A DNA stretch of 28,604 nt from Natronohydrobacter sp. Lineage in GTDB: Bacteria; Pseudomonadota; Alphaproteobacteria; Rhodobacterales; Rhodobacteraceae. The notes under the pieces were generated by a model. That model did no database searches. It was not told the DNA's origin and was given only the letters and a program-made list of their open reading frames with translations. Positions 1-8,729 of the stretch are shown here, piece after piece; position 1 is the first letter of the stretch; every line of letters begins with the position of its first letter. The translations under genes were made by a program, and so were the position numbers. The DNA lies in contig SKIM01000187.1 of NCBI GenBank assembly GCA_007116445.1, forward strand, positions 1 through 28,604. Reading direction: 5' to 3'.

Positions 1-2
1 AC

Positions 3-1994
3 TCACTGATCCAGAAAACTGCGCAATTTCCGCGACCGGCTGGGATGCTTCAGCTTCCGCAGGGCCTTCGCCTCAATCTGGCGGATGCGTTCGCGGGTGA
101 CGCTGAATTGCTGGCCGACTTCTTCCAGCGTATGATCCGTGTTCATGCCGATCCCGAAGCGCATGCGTAGCACGCGCTCTTCGCGGGGCGTGAGCGAAGA
201 CAGCACCCGCGTCGTGGTTTCGCGCAGGTTGTCCTGAATGGCCGAATCGAGCGGCAGGAGCGCGTTCTTGTCTTCGATGAAATCGCCAAGCTGGCTGTCT
301 TCCTCGTCGCCGATGGGTGTTTCGAGGCTGATCGGCTCTTTGGCGATCTTCATCACCTTGCGCACTTTATCCAGCGGCATTTGCAGCTTCTCGGCCAGTT
401 CTTCCGAGGTGGGTTCGCGCCCGATTTCATGCAGCATCTGCCGGCCTGTGCGCACCAGCTTGTTGATCGTCTCGATCATATGCACCGGGATGCGGATCGT
501 GCGGGCCTGATCGGCGATGGAGCGCGTGATCGCCTGCCGGATCCACCATGTCGCGTAGGTCGAAAATTTGTAGCCGCGCCGGTATTCGAATTTATCGACC
601 GCCTTCATCAGGCCGATATTGCCCTCCTGAATGAGGTCAAGGAATTGCAGCCCGCGATTGGTGTATTTCTTCGCAATCGAAATCACGAGGCGCAGGTTCG
701 CTTCGACCATTTCCTTCTTGGCCTGTCGTGCTTCTTTCTCGCCTTTCTGGACCTGACCGACAAAGCGGCGGAATTCTTCGATATCGACGCCGATATACTG
801 GCCGACTTGCGCCATATCGTTGCGCAGATCCTCGACCTTGTCGCGCGAGCGCTCCATCAGCGCCTGCCAGCCGCGGCCGGGTTTTTCGGCCATGCGGTCG
901 CACCAGGTCGGATCGAGCTCGGACCCGCGATATTCGTCGATGAATTCGCGCCGGTTGATGCGCGCCTGATCGGCCAGCTTCACCATGGCGCTGTCGATCG
1001 ACATGATGCGCTTGTTGATGCCGTAGAGCTGGTCAACCAGCGCTTCGATCCGGTTGTTGTGCAGATGCAGCGAATTCACCAGCTGGACGATTTCGGCGCG
1101 CAGCTTCTGATACTGGGCTTCCTGATCGTCTGAAAAGCGGCCCTGCTCCTGCATGGTCGCATGCAGCCGCGCGTCCTGCATTTCGGCGAGCAGGTCGAAA
1201 TCATGGGCGATCTGGTCGAGTGTCTCGAGCACGCGCGGTTTCAGCGCAGTTTCCATCGCGGCCAACGAGAGGTTGGACTGGTCGTCCTCGTCCTCATCAT
1301 CCTCGGCGCGCTGGATGGGGTTGCCGTCCGCATCCAGCTCGGGCTCGGAATTTTCTTCGCGCTTGCTCGGCGTCACCGTGCGGGTGGTCGTATCGCCCAC
1401 CGGGATCGCGTCATCATCTTCCAGAGCGTTGCCAAAAGTCGCCTCAAGGTCGATCACATCGCGCAAGAGCACATCTTCGTTCAGAAGTTCGTCACGCCAG
1501 ATGGTGATCGCCTGAAAGGTCAGCGGGCTTTCGCAAAGCCCTGCGATCATCGTGTTGCGCCCTGCTTCGATGCGTTTGGCGATCGCGATCTCGCCCTCGC
1601 GCGAGAGAAGTTCCACCGAACCCATTTCGCGCAGATACATGCGCACCGGGTCATCGGTGCGGTCCAGCTTTTCCTCGCCGGAACTGGTCGCTACCACGAC
1701 ATCGCGCGCGCCGGACATTTCGACAAGCGCGCCGGATTTGGCCTCGCCTTCATCGCCTTCATCATCGTCCTCGATGATATTGATGCCCATCTCGGAGAGC
1801 ATCGACATCACATCCTCAATCTGCTCGGAAGACACCTGCTCGGGGGGCAGGGCCTGATTGAGCTGCTCATAGGTGATAAAGCCGCGTTCCTTTGCCTGTG
1901 CGATCATTTTCTTGATCGAGGCTTGCGAGACGGACGTGCCGCCATCCATGTCCTGATCGTCGTGTCTGGTATCGTCCGTGTCTTTGGCGGCCAT
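3..1994 (-). CDS. rpoD: RNA polymerase primary sigma factor RpoD (sigma-70)
   Basis: Housekeeping sigma factor that directs core RNA polymerase to -10/-35 promoters. The 663-residue protein has the complete group 1 layout. Region 1.1 lies at about 22-75, followed by an acidic stretch, and region 1.2 at about 114-143 (DPVRMYLREMG). A long non-conserved insert with very acidic patches follows. Region 2 is at about 433-503 (NLRLVISIAKKY, KFSTYATWWIRQAI), region 3 at about 510-590, and region 4 at about 601-650 with the -35-binding helix-turn-helix (EEVGQQFSVTRERIRQIE). The ATG start has a GGGAG ribosome site about 6 bases upstream. The stop is at bases 3-5, so the gene is complete, but its terminator is outside the window. 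It lies 86 bases downstream of dnaG on the same strand, the conserved dnaG-rpoD part of the macromolecular synthesis operon. Confidence 0.98.
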   Translation of the reverse strand: MAAKDTDDTRHDDQDMDGGTSVSQASIKKMIAQAKERGFITYEQLNQALPPEQVSSEQIEDVMSMLSEMGINIIEDDDEGDEGEAKSGALVEMSGARDVVVATSSGEEKLDRTDDPVRMYLREMGSVELLSREGEIAIAKRIEAGRNTMIAGLCESPLTFQAITIWRDELLNEDVLLRDVIDLEATFGNALEDDDAIPVGDTTTRTVTPSKREENSEPELDADGNPIQRAEDDEDEDDQSNLSLAAMETALKPRVLETLDQIAHDFDLLAEMQDARLHATMQEQGRFSDDQEAQYQKLRAEIVQLVNSLHLHNNRIEALVDQLYGINKRIMSIDSAMVKLADQARINRREFIDEYRGSELDPTWCDRMAEKPGRGWQALMERSRDKVEDLRNDMAQVGQYIGVDIEEFRRFVGQVQKGEKEARQAKKEMVEANLRLVISIAKKYTNRGLQFLDLIQEGNIGLMKAVDKFEYRRGYKFSTYATWWIRQAITRSIADQARTIRIPVHMIETINKLVRTGRQMLHEIGREPTSEELAEKLQMPLDKVRKVMKIAKEPISLETPIGDEEDSQLGDFIEDKNALLPLDSAIQDNLRETTTRVLSSLTPREERVLRMRFGIGMNTDHTLEEVGQQFSVTRERIRQIEAKALRKLKHPSRSRKLRSFLDQ

Positions 1995-2152
1995 GTAAGC
2001 TCCCGAGCTATCTGGGCAGGGCTGGCGTGACTTGGTCCGCGAATCGCCCGCGCACCGATATCAACGCTCTGTATCTAGGTAAGGCGCGCGCGTTTTTCCA
2101 GTTCGGAGTCGTATTTTTGCGGGCCCATGCGTGCGTTGATGCAACGAATCAC

Positions 2153-4066
2153 TCACTTTTTGCGTTTCACCCAGACTTCCGATTCGATCATTTGTTGCAG
2201 CGCGCTGGAGAGTGAGTCGCGATCCTCGCCCAGATCGGCCGAATCAGACAGGCGCGAACGCTCGGCGCGGTTGCGTGATTCGGCCGCCTGGCGCAGTCGC
2301 CAGGTCAGTCCTTCATCGGCGAGCTGGGTGAGATCTTCGGCGGCCTCGCGCAGTTCCATGGCGACGCCGCGCCGCGAGAGCAGTTTGGCGAATTCCTCGG
2401 CAAGACAGTTGCGCGCGAGGGCGATATCCGCCTGGCGCACCGGGGGGGCGATGGTGACATGACCGAGCGCCAGGATGCGCGCGGCCTCAGCCTGGGCGAG
2501 TGCGGGATAGTGTGCGGCGGGGATTTCTTCCAACATCGCATGGCGCAGCGCTTCGGCGCCGTCGCTTTGCATCACGGTGCGGTCAAGTTCCGGCATGAAT
2601 TCGCGCTGCAGGTCAGGATGTGTGAGCAGGATGGCAAGGATGATTTCCTCGCGCATGCGCTCGGCCACATCCCCGCTCGTGCCACTGGCGAGCAGCGTGG
2701 CACGGGTGGCAGGCAGGGCATGTGCAGGCAGATCGCGGCGCAGGAAACCCGCTTTGCCCCCCTTGCCGCGCATCGGGCGCTGGGGGCGGAAGAATTCGGC
2801 CTGAAGGCGGCGCAGCTCTTCGGCATAATGGCCGCGCAAGCCGGGATCGGCGATCTTGCCGAGCGCCGCGCGGAGCCGTGCGTCGAGCGCTGCACGGCGT
2901 TCCGGGCTGTCAAACACCTGGCCTTCGGTTTCGCGTCGCCACAGCAGCTGCACCAGTGGCACAGCGCCGTCAATCAGCTTGCCCATGGCCGCGGCACCGC
3001 CTGTGCGCAGCACGTCGTCCGGGTCCATTTTTTCGGGCAGCAGGCAAAAGCGCAAGGATTGGCTGGCACTGAGAAGCGGCAGCGCCAGATCCATCAGCCG
3101 ATGGCCCGCACGCAGCCCTGCTGTGTCGCCATCGAGCGCGATCACCGGCTCGGGCGAGAGCCGCCAGATCATGCGCAGCTGGTCTTCGGTGATTGCCGTG
3201 CCCAAGGGGGCGACAGCGGCCTTGAACCCGGCCATGACCAGCGCGATCACGTCCATATAGCCTTCGGCCACGATCAGCGGGCCGTGTTTGCCTGCCGCGC
3301 TGCGTGCCGCGCCGATATTGTAGAGCGAGCGGCCCTTGTCAAAGAGCGGCGTTTCCGGGGAATTGAGGTATTTCGCGCGGTCATTCGGGTCCATTGCGCG
3401 GCCCCCGAAGGCGATGCAGCGTCCGCGCGCGTCGCGGATCGGGAAGATGATGCGGCCCCGGAACCGGTCATAGGGCGCGCTGCCATCATCGGGCGCGATG
3501 GCAAGGCCGGCCTCGATGATTTTCGCAGGCGCGACACCGGCGCCGGTCAGATGCCGCCAGAGTGCATGGCGCGCAGGCGGCGCAAAGCCGATCTCAAAGC
3601 TGGCGCGGGCCTCCTCGCCCAGTCCGCGCCCCTGCAGATAGTCGCGGGCCTGCGCAGCGGCCCCGCTATTGAGCTGCAGGCGGAAAAAGCGCAGGGCAGC
3701 TTCCATGACTTCGGCCAATTCGCCCAGCCGGTCGGCCTTTTCTGCGGCGCGCGGATCGCGGGCGGGCATGGTCATGCCTGCTTCGCGCGCGAGCATCTCG
3801 ACCGCTTCCATGAAGCCGATATTCTCGACCTCCTGCAGGAATTTCAGCGTGTCGCCTTTGGCATGGCAGCCGAAGCAATAGTAGAAGCCTTTGCGGTCAT
3901 CGACATGAAAAGACGCGCTTTTTTCTTGATGGAAGGGGCAGGGCGCCCAGAAATCGCCCTTCGCCTGATTGGATTTGCGCATGTCCCATGTGACCTTGCG
4001 TCCGACCACAGAGGAAATCGGGACGCGGTTGCGCAGCTCATCAAGGAAACCGGGGGGCAGACTCAT
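2153..4066 (-). CDS. dnaG: DNA primase DnaG
   Basis: Synthesises RNA primers at the replication fork in association with the replicative helicase. With the ATG start the protein is 637 residues. An N-terminal CHC2 zinc finger has ligands C43, H46, C64 and C67 (CPFH ... CFGC). The catalytic core follows, with the basic motif KYLNSPETPLF near 235. A Toprim domain at about 262-325 shows E268 (VAEGYMD) and the DGD acidic pair at 312-314. The C-terminal third is variable, as usual for the helicase-binding part. A TTG two codons upstream is also in frame, but ATG giving MSLPPGFLDELR fits the family better; neither has a clear ribosome site. The gene is divergent from msrB and upstream of rpoD, with which it is probably co-transcribed. 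Confidence 0.97.
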   Translation of the reverse strand: MSLPPGFLDELRNRVPISSVVGRKVTWDMRKSNQAKGDFWAPCPFHQEKSASFHVDDRKGFYYCFGCHAKGDTLKFLQEVENIGFMEAVEMLAREAGMTMPARDPRAAEKADRLGELAEVMEAALRFFRLQLNSGAAAQARDYLQGRGLGEEARASFEIGFAPPARHALWRHLTGAGVAPAKIIEAGLAIAPDDGSAPYDRFRGRIIFPIRDARGRCIAFGGRAMDPNDRAKYLNSPETPLFDKGRSLYNIGAARSAAGKHGPLIVAEGYMDVIALVMAGFKAAVAPLGTAITEDQLRMIWRLSPEPVIALDGDTAGLRAGHRLMDLALPLLSASQSLRFCLLPEKMDPDDVLRTGGAAAMGKLIDGAVPLVQLLWRRETEGQVFDSPERRAALDARLRAALGKIADPGLRGHYAEELRRLQAEFFRPQRPMRGKGGKAGFLRRDLPAHALPATRATLLASGTSGDVAERMREEIILAILLTHPDLQREFMPELDRTVMQSDGAEALRHAMLEEIPAAHYPALAQAEAARILALGHVTIAPPVRQADIALARNCLAEEFAKLLSRRGVAMELREAAEDLTQLADEGLTWRLRQAAESRNRAERSRLSDSADLGEDRDSLSSALQQMIESEVWVKRKK

Positions 4067-4213
4067 GAACAAGACAATGACAGATTGCGTTGTGCTGGAG
4101 AAGAGGCTGCGCGACCCTCTTGTGCAGTGACGTGATCGTGAATGCCATTTTTACCGCGCTTTCGGCGTGGAAGACCTATATCCAGTCGGGCGGGTTTTTT
4201 GGAGGTTTATGCG

Positions 4214-4732
4214 ATGGAAAGACGGTCCTTTCTGGCGGCTGCAGGGTTGGCGATGTTTGGCACGCATGCAGGGGCGGGGGAAAAACAATTTCCCTTGATG
4301 CTCAGCGAGGAAGAATGGCGCGCGCGCCTGACGCCGGCGCAATTCGCTGTTCTGCGGGACCATGCCACCGAGCGCGCCTTCACCAACAGTCTGATGGGCG
4401 AGCGCTCTCCGCTGCTTGATGAAACGCGCGCGGGAACCTTCAACTGCGCAGGCTGCGGCAATGCGCTGTATCGCTCTGAAACGAAATACGACAGCCGCAC
4501 AGGCTGGCCAAGTTTCTGGGACGCGATCGACGGTGCTGTGGGCACGCAGACCGACCGGCGGTTCTTCATGGTCCGCACCGAAGTGCATTGCGCCAATTGC
4601 GGCGGCCATCTGGGCCATATCTTCGATGACGGCCCCGCGCCCACTGGCAAGCGGCATTGCATCAATGGACTGGCGCTGACCTTCACACCTGATGCAACAG
4701 GTGAGGTTGAAGGCCTGCCCATCGGCGCGTGA
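4214..4732 (+). CDS. msrB: Peptide methionine-R-sulfoxide reductase MsrB, probably exported
   Basis: Reduces methionine-R-sulfoxide in oxidised proteins. The 172-residue protein carries the MsrB fold: CxxC zinc pairs CAGC (near residue 74) and CANC (near 125), the segment TGWPSFWDAI, and the catalytic-cysteine motif RHCINGLAL. I chose the ATG at 4214 because a GGAGG ribosome site lies 8 bases upstream and because it puts ERRSFLA at the very N-terminus, followed by a hydrophobic stretch and AGA. This matches a twin-arginine (Tat) signal, so the enzyme is probably exported to the periplasm (inference). A longer frame from 4142 is open, but its extra 24 residues look non-coding. It is divergent from dnaG and ends 2 bases from the ppk1 stop. 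Confidence 0.93.
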   Translation: MERRSFLAAAGLAMFGTHAGAGEKQFPLMLSEEEWRARLTPAQFAVLRDHATERAFTNSLMGERSPLLDETRAGTFNCAGCGNALYRSETKYDSRTGWPSFWDAIDGAVGTQTDRRFFMVRTEVHCANCGGHLGHIFDDGPAPTGKRHCINGLALTFTPDATGEVEGLPIGA

Positions 4733-4734
4733 TC

Positions 4735-6990
4735 TCAGTCATCCGTATGGGTCAGCTCCAGCACGTCCTGCGCGCCTGCCGATCCGCGCCCCGAAAGGGA
4801 CGGGTTTTCCATGAAAAAGCGGTGGCAGTTGAACAGGCGGCGTTGCGCATCGTCACCGGGCAGGCAGCGCAGAGCGGGACCGTCGGGCTGTATGATCCAG
4901 CTTTGCGCCTCGTCGGCAAGATTGGCGGCCATGATCTGATCCACGATCTGCGCCTTCACGGTGGGGTTCAGGATCTCGACCAGCGTTTCGACCCGGCGCA
5001 CCAGATTGCGGCCCATCCAATCCGCTGATGAGATGAAGACCCGCGCCTGATCCGAGGGCAGTCCCGCGCCATTGCCGAAACAGACGATGCGCGAATGCTC
5101 CAGAAACCGGCCCACCACGGATTTGATGCGGATATTTTCCGACAGGCCCGTAATACCTGGGCGTAGCCCGCAGATGCCGCGCACCACCAGGCTGATCTTC
5201 ACCCCGGCCTGACTGGCGGCATAAAGCGCATCGATCACATCTGCGTCGATGATCGAGTTCATTTTCGCCCAGATCTCGGCCGGGCGGCCCGCGCGGGCGG
5301 CGTCGGCCTCGGCGGCGATCAACTCGAGCAGGCGTGGTTTGAGCGACAGGGGCGAGATGGCGAGGTTTTCGAGCATCGCAGGTTCGGCATAGCCCGAGAC
5401 ATAGTTGAACACCCGCGCGGCATCCCGACCCAGCGACGGATCGCAGGTGAACAGCGACAGATCGGTGTAGATCCGCGCGGTGATGGGATGGTAATTGCCA
5501 GTGCCCCAATGCGTGTAGGTCACCAGCCGGTCACCTTCGCGCCGCACCACAGTGCTGATCTTGGCATGGGTCTTGTAATTGACAAAGCCATAGACGACAT
5601 GCGCGCCCGCGCGTTCCAGCCGTCGGGATTGGCGGATATTGGCGGCCTCGTCAAAGCGGGCTTTCAACTCGACCAGCGCGGTGACGGATTTGCCGGATTC
5701 GGCGGCTTCGCAGAGTGCTGCCACAATCGGGCTGTCGCGCGACGTGCGGTAGAGCGTCTGGCGGATCGCCAGCACGTCAGGGTCACGCGCGGCCTGTTCG
5801 AGGAAGCGCACCACCATGTCGAACGTCTCGTAAGGGTGATGCAGCAGCATGTCCTTCTGGCGGATCGCGGCAAACATGTCACCGTCATGATCCTGCACGC
5901 GTTCGGGCACGCGCGGGCTGAAGCTGGGCCAGAGCAGGTCGGGGCGCTCGTCGAGGATCAGTTCCTTGAGCGTCGAGATGCCCATGATGCCGCTGATCTC
6001 GACGACCTCATTGCGGTCGACATGCAGCTTGTCCATGACCAGATCGCGCAGATCATCGGGCGCGCCTTGCGAGAGTTTCAGCCGCACGACCTCGCCGCGC
6101 CGCCGCCGCTTGAGCGCCACCTCGAATTCGCGCACGAGGTCTTCGGCTTCCTCTTCGACCTCCAGATCGCTGTCGCGCAAGAGCGAGAAGGTGCAGGAGC
6201 CTTGCAGCTTGTAGCCGGGAAAGAGACTGTCGAGCTGTGCCAGGATCAGCTCTTCCATCGGCAGAAAGCGCGCCGGATTGCTGCCGATGCGCACGAAACG
6301 GTCGATCTGGCTGGGAATGGGCACCAGCGCATCGAGCTGGCGCCCGCGCGTGTCTTCCAGCTCCAGCGCCAGCGAGAACCCGGCATTGGGGATGAAGGGA
6401 AAGGGATGCGCGGGGTCAATCGCCAGCGGAGAAAGGACCGGGAAGACATTGTCAAGGAACCAGCCTTGCAGCCCTGCGCGGTCCTCTTCGGTCAGGTCGT
6501 CGCGCGACAGGATGACGATACCTTCCTGCGCCAGAAGCGGGCGCAGACTGCCCCAGACCTGTTGCTGATAGTCCATCAGGCGGCGTGCGTCCTCGTCGAT
6601 CAGTACGAGCTGTTCGGCCGGGGTCTTGCCGTCATCGGATTGCGAAGTGTTGCCCGCCCGCGCCAATTCGCGCAGACCCGCCACGCGCACAGTGTAGAAT
6701 TCATCGAGATTGGCCGCCGAGATCGACAGGAAACGCACCCGCTCCAGCAGGGGCACACGCGGGTTTACGGCCTCTTCGAGCACGCGCCAGTTGAAGGCCA
6801 GCCAGGACAATTCGCGGTTGAAGAACCGGCCCGGTCCGGTGATGTCCAGATCCGCAAGCGTGACCGGGGCCGGAAAGGGCGCGTGCAGAAAATCAGCCTT
6901 CGGCGCTGTTTGCGCGAGCGTGGTCTGGTCTGCATGGGCAGTGCGAAGCGGAGTCGTGTCGGTCATGGGAATGCCGTTGTTCAGGGACAT
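4735..6990 (-). CDS. ppk1: Polyphosphate kinase 1
   Basis: Reversibly polymerises the gamma-phosphate of ATP into inorganic polyphosphate. The 751-residue protein has the four-domain PPK1 plan. The N-terminal helical domain begins FFNRELSWLAFNWRVLEEA near 56. A head domain follows, then two phospholipase-D-like catalytic domains. The histidine expected to be phosphorylated is H475 in NYKTHAKIS and the second catalytic histidine is H632 in RFLEHSRIVCF. The motif YTHWGTGNYHPITARIYTD follows the first. M1 (6990) and M9 (6966) are both possible starts; neither has a strong ribosome site. The gene is 24 bases downstream of the YbaY/MliC/META gene, which suggests one transcript, and it ends tail to tail with msrB. 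The C-terminal tail past about 700 is not part of the recognised catalytic domains. Confidence 0.97.
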   Translation of the reverse strand: MSLNNGIPMTDTTPLRTAHADQTTLAQTAPKADFLHAPFPAPVTLADLDITGPGRFFNRELSWLAFNWRVLEEAVNPRVPLLERVRFLSISAANLDEFYTVRVAGLRELARAGNTSQSDDGKTPAEQLVLIDEDARRLMDYQQQVWGSLRPLLAQEGIVILSRDDLTEEDRAGLQGWFLDNVFPVLSPLAIDPAHPFPFIPNAGFSLALELEDTRGRQLDALVPIPSQIDRFVRIGSNPARFLPMEELILAQLDSLFPGYKLQGSCTFSLLRDSDLEVEEEAEDLVREFEVALKRRRRGEVVRLKLSQGAPDDLRDLVMDKLHVDRNEVVEISGIMGISTLKELILDERPDLLWPSFSPRVPERVQDHDGDMFAAIRQKDMLLHHPYETFDMVVRFLEQAARDPDVLAIRQTLYRTSRDSPIVAALCEAAESGKSVTALVELKARFDEAANIRQSRRLERAGAHVVYGFVNYKTHAKISTVVRREGDRLVTYTHWGTGNYHPITARIYTDLSLFTCDPSLGRDAARVFNYVSGYAEPAMLENLAISPLSLKPRLLELIAAEADAARAGRPAEIWAKMNSIIDADVIDALYAASQAGVKISLVVRGICGLRPGITGLSENIRIKSVVGRFLEHSRIVCFGNGAGLPSDQARVFISSADWMGRNLVRRVETLVEILNPTVKAQIVDQIMAANLADEAQSWIIQPDGPALRCLPGDDAQRRLFNCHRFFMENPSLSGRGSAGAQDVLELTHTDD

Positions 6991-7014
6991 GTCAGATTCG
7001 TGATGGATCGGGGG

Positions 7015-7956
7015 CTATTTCCGCGCCCGCAGAACTGGCGTGCCGGCTGAAAGCAGGGTCAGGCGGCCCGCCACCGGATCGATGCGCAGACCATCGATGC
7101 GGGGCAGGGCGGTGGTGAATTGTCTTTCCTGCTGGTCCAGACCTTCCGGGCAGGCCATGCGCGTCATCGCAAGACGGCCAAAAGTCAGGATCCCCCCGTA
7201 ACGGTTGTAGCTGCCGATCAGCCGGTTGCAGCCGACTGTCGCGCTCATCCGCCCATCTGGGAAAAAGACCAGTTCAGTGCGCGACGGAAACAGGGTCGGG
7301 CTTTCATCGATGCTGCGGATCATCCAGACCCCCTCGCTCAGATCGCTCTCGGGGTGCAGGATCTGACATTCCGTCAGCTCGGCCCCGTCGATTTTCACCA
7401 GCGCGCTGTCCCCCTTCATGTGGATCGAGCTGGCCTGGTTGCCCGGATCGACATAGAGCGCGCCAGAGGCCGCTGGCTGGGCCGTGAGCGTCAGGATCTG
7501 TTCATTGATGCGCAGGCGCAGCGCATCGGGCAGCAGGCCGATTTCCAGAAGCGTGTTGCCACAGGAAAGAAGGGACGCAGCGCCCATTTGCGGCAGTCGC
7601 AGCGCCCGGATCGTGCCGAGGGACAGATCCTCTTCGCCTGCGGGGATCATCATCGGCTCGCTCAGCCACAGCATATCCTCGCCCGCGCTCAGGCCCACGC
7701 GCAGCACCAGATCACTGTCCTGCGGCGCGTCGATCGCAAAGGGAAACGGGCTCTGGCGCCCCGCGGTGACTGCGCGCTGATCATGCAGCGGTTCATCGCT
7801 TGCACTGGCCAGATCGACGAGGATCACCGTCTCGTCGGGCAGCGCCAGGCGTTCCAGCAAGATGATCTCGCCCGACAGGCTGCGCGTGTCGGCGGCCGGG
7901 GCGGGTAGGGAAGCCGATGCGATCAGGAGCGAAACCAGAACACTGAGCAAACGCAA
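7015..7956 (-). CDS. Exported YbaY-like / MliC-like / META three-domain protein
   Basis: The 313-residue protein starts with a signal peptide (about 1-22, ending PAPAA). Three modules follow. At about 26-115 is a YbaY/YscW-like beta domain (LSGEIILLERLALPDETVILVDL). At about 128-200 is a domain resembling the C-type lysozyme inhibitor MliC, with paired C132 and C197 and the segment AASGALYVD. At about 206-311 is a META/HslJ-type domain with GCNRLIGSY and TRMACP (C243, C269). The start is TTG, supported by an AGGA site 8 bases upstream. META proteins are linked to heat and antibiotic stress and MliC to lysozyme resistance; the role of the fusion here is inferred to be envelope protection. It sits between hdaA (86 bases upstream) and ppk1 (24 bases downstream). 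The exported location is well supported; the exact function is not. Confidence 0.8.
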   Translation of the reverse strand: MRLLSVLVSLLIASASLPAPAADTRSLSGEIILLERLALPDETVILVDLASASDEPLHDQRAVTAGRQSPFPFAIDAPQDSDLVLRVGLSAGEDMLWLSEPMMIPAGEEDLSLGTIRALRLPQMGAASLLSCGNTLLEIGLLPDALRLRINEQILTLTAQPAASGALYVDPGNQASSIHMKGDSALVKIDGAELTECQILHPESDLSEGVWMIRSIDESPTLFPSRTELVFFPDGRMSATVGCNRLIGSYNRYGGILTFGRLAMTRMACPEGLDQQERQFTTALPRIDGLRIDPVAGRLTLLSAGTPVLRARK

Positions 7957-8042
7957 GTCGAGGATCCTTTCAATGGGTTTGATTGATTGTGACAGAACTG
8001 CCCGCCGCGCGCCAGCGGCGAGACATGCAGCGTAACCCGAGT

Positions 8043-8729
8043 TTATCCGAAATCGAGTGACTTCTGCATGACATCTGCCGCGAGTTGGCGTGTGATCGGC
8101 GCCTTGCGGGCGAGCGCCTCTGCGTCCAGCGCCGCGACGATCCGCTGCGCGGCGGCAAGCGAGCGTTCCATGCGCGGCAGCAGGAACGGGATCAGGTTGT
8201 CAGCGACGATCACCTGTCGGTCGGCGAAGAGCTTTCCCAGAACCCCGGCAAGCAGCGCGTCATCGGGGGGCGCGACCGCGACATGGTGGGCCGCCTGCAG
8301 GCGCGAGAGCAGATCGGGCAGCGCAAGGCCCCAGTCGCGCACCGGCTTGCGCGCTGTGAGCAGCAGCCGACCGCGCCCCTCGGCCAGCATGTTGTGAAGG
8401 TGAAACAGCGCCGTTTCTGCCTGCGGGTTGCCTGCAATTTGCGCAGTGTCATCGAGGGCGACCGCACCGGATGCGGCCAACTCGGTCAGATCGCGCGTTG
8501 CCAGCGCTCTGGCGTCCAGCAAGACCGCCTGATGCTGTGCGGCCCAGATATGCAGCAGATGCGTCTTGCCCGAGCCCGCCGGTCCGGTCACGACCAGCTT
8601 GCCCGCAGGCCAGTCGGGCGCATCGATCATGGCGATGGCCTGGGCATTGCAGGGCGCTGTCAGGAAGCGCGCGCGGGCATGGTCGGCGGGCAGTTCCATC
8701 GGCATCGGCATCTGGCGGGGGCGGTGCAT
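8043..8729 (-). CDS. hdaA: HdaA-type DnaA regulatory inactivator
   Basis: DnaA-like AAA+ protein without a DNA-binding domain. In the Hda/HdaA family such proteins bind the beta sliding clamp and stimulate ATP hydrolysis by DnaA to prevent re-initiation. The 228-residue sequence has Walker A GPAGSGKT at 49-56, Walker B VALDD at 90-94, and an AAA+ lid in the C-terminal half. Near the N-terminus QMPMPMEL (residues 6-13) has the spacing of the Hda clamp-binding motif, with methionines replacing the usual leucines (inference). Its ATG overlaps the upstream AI-2E-family gene stop by one base (TGATG read on the minus strand), so translation is probably coupled. No SD is needed or obvious. A DnaA paralogue is excluded by the missing C-terminal helix-turn-helix. 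Confidence 0.9.
   Translation of the reverse strand: MHRPRQMPMPMELPADHARARFLTAPCNAQAIAMIDAPDWPAGKLVVTGPAGSGKTHLLHIWAAQHQAVLLDARALATRDLTELAASGAVALDDTAQIAGNPQAETALFHLHNMLAEGRGRLLLTARKPVRDWGLALPDLLSRLQAAHHVAVAPPDDALLAGVLGKLFADRQVIVADNLIPFLLPRMERSLAAAQRIVAALDAEALARKAPITRQLAADVMQKSLDFG

Noticed and set aside
2459..4135. A 558-codon plus-strand frame antisense to dnaG
   Set aside because: Mirrors dnaG; rich in His/Gln/Arg without any domain, typical of a shadow frame.
4140..4202. TTTACC ... TATATC as a promoter for msrB
   Set aside because: The spacer is 21 bases, too long for a normal sigma-70 promoter.
5488..7050. A 520-codon plus-strand frame antisense to ppk1
   Set aside because: ppk1 has both catalytic histidines and full length; the antisense frame shows no family features.
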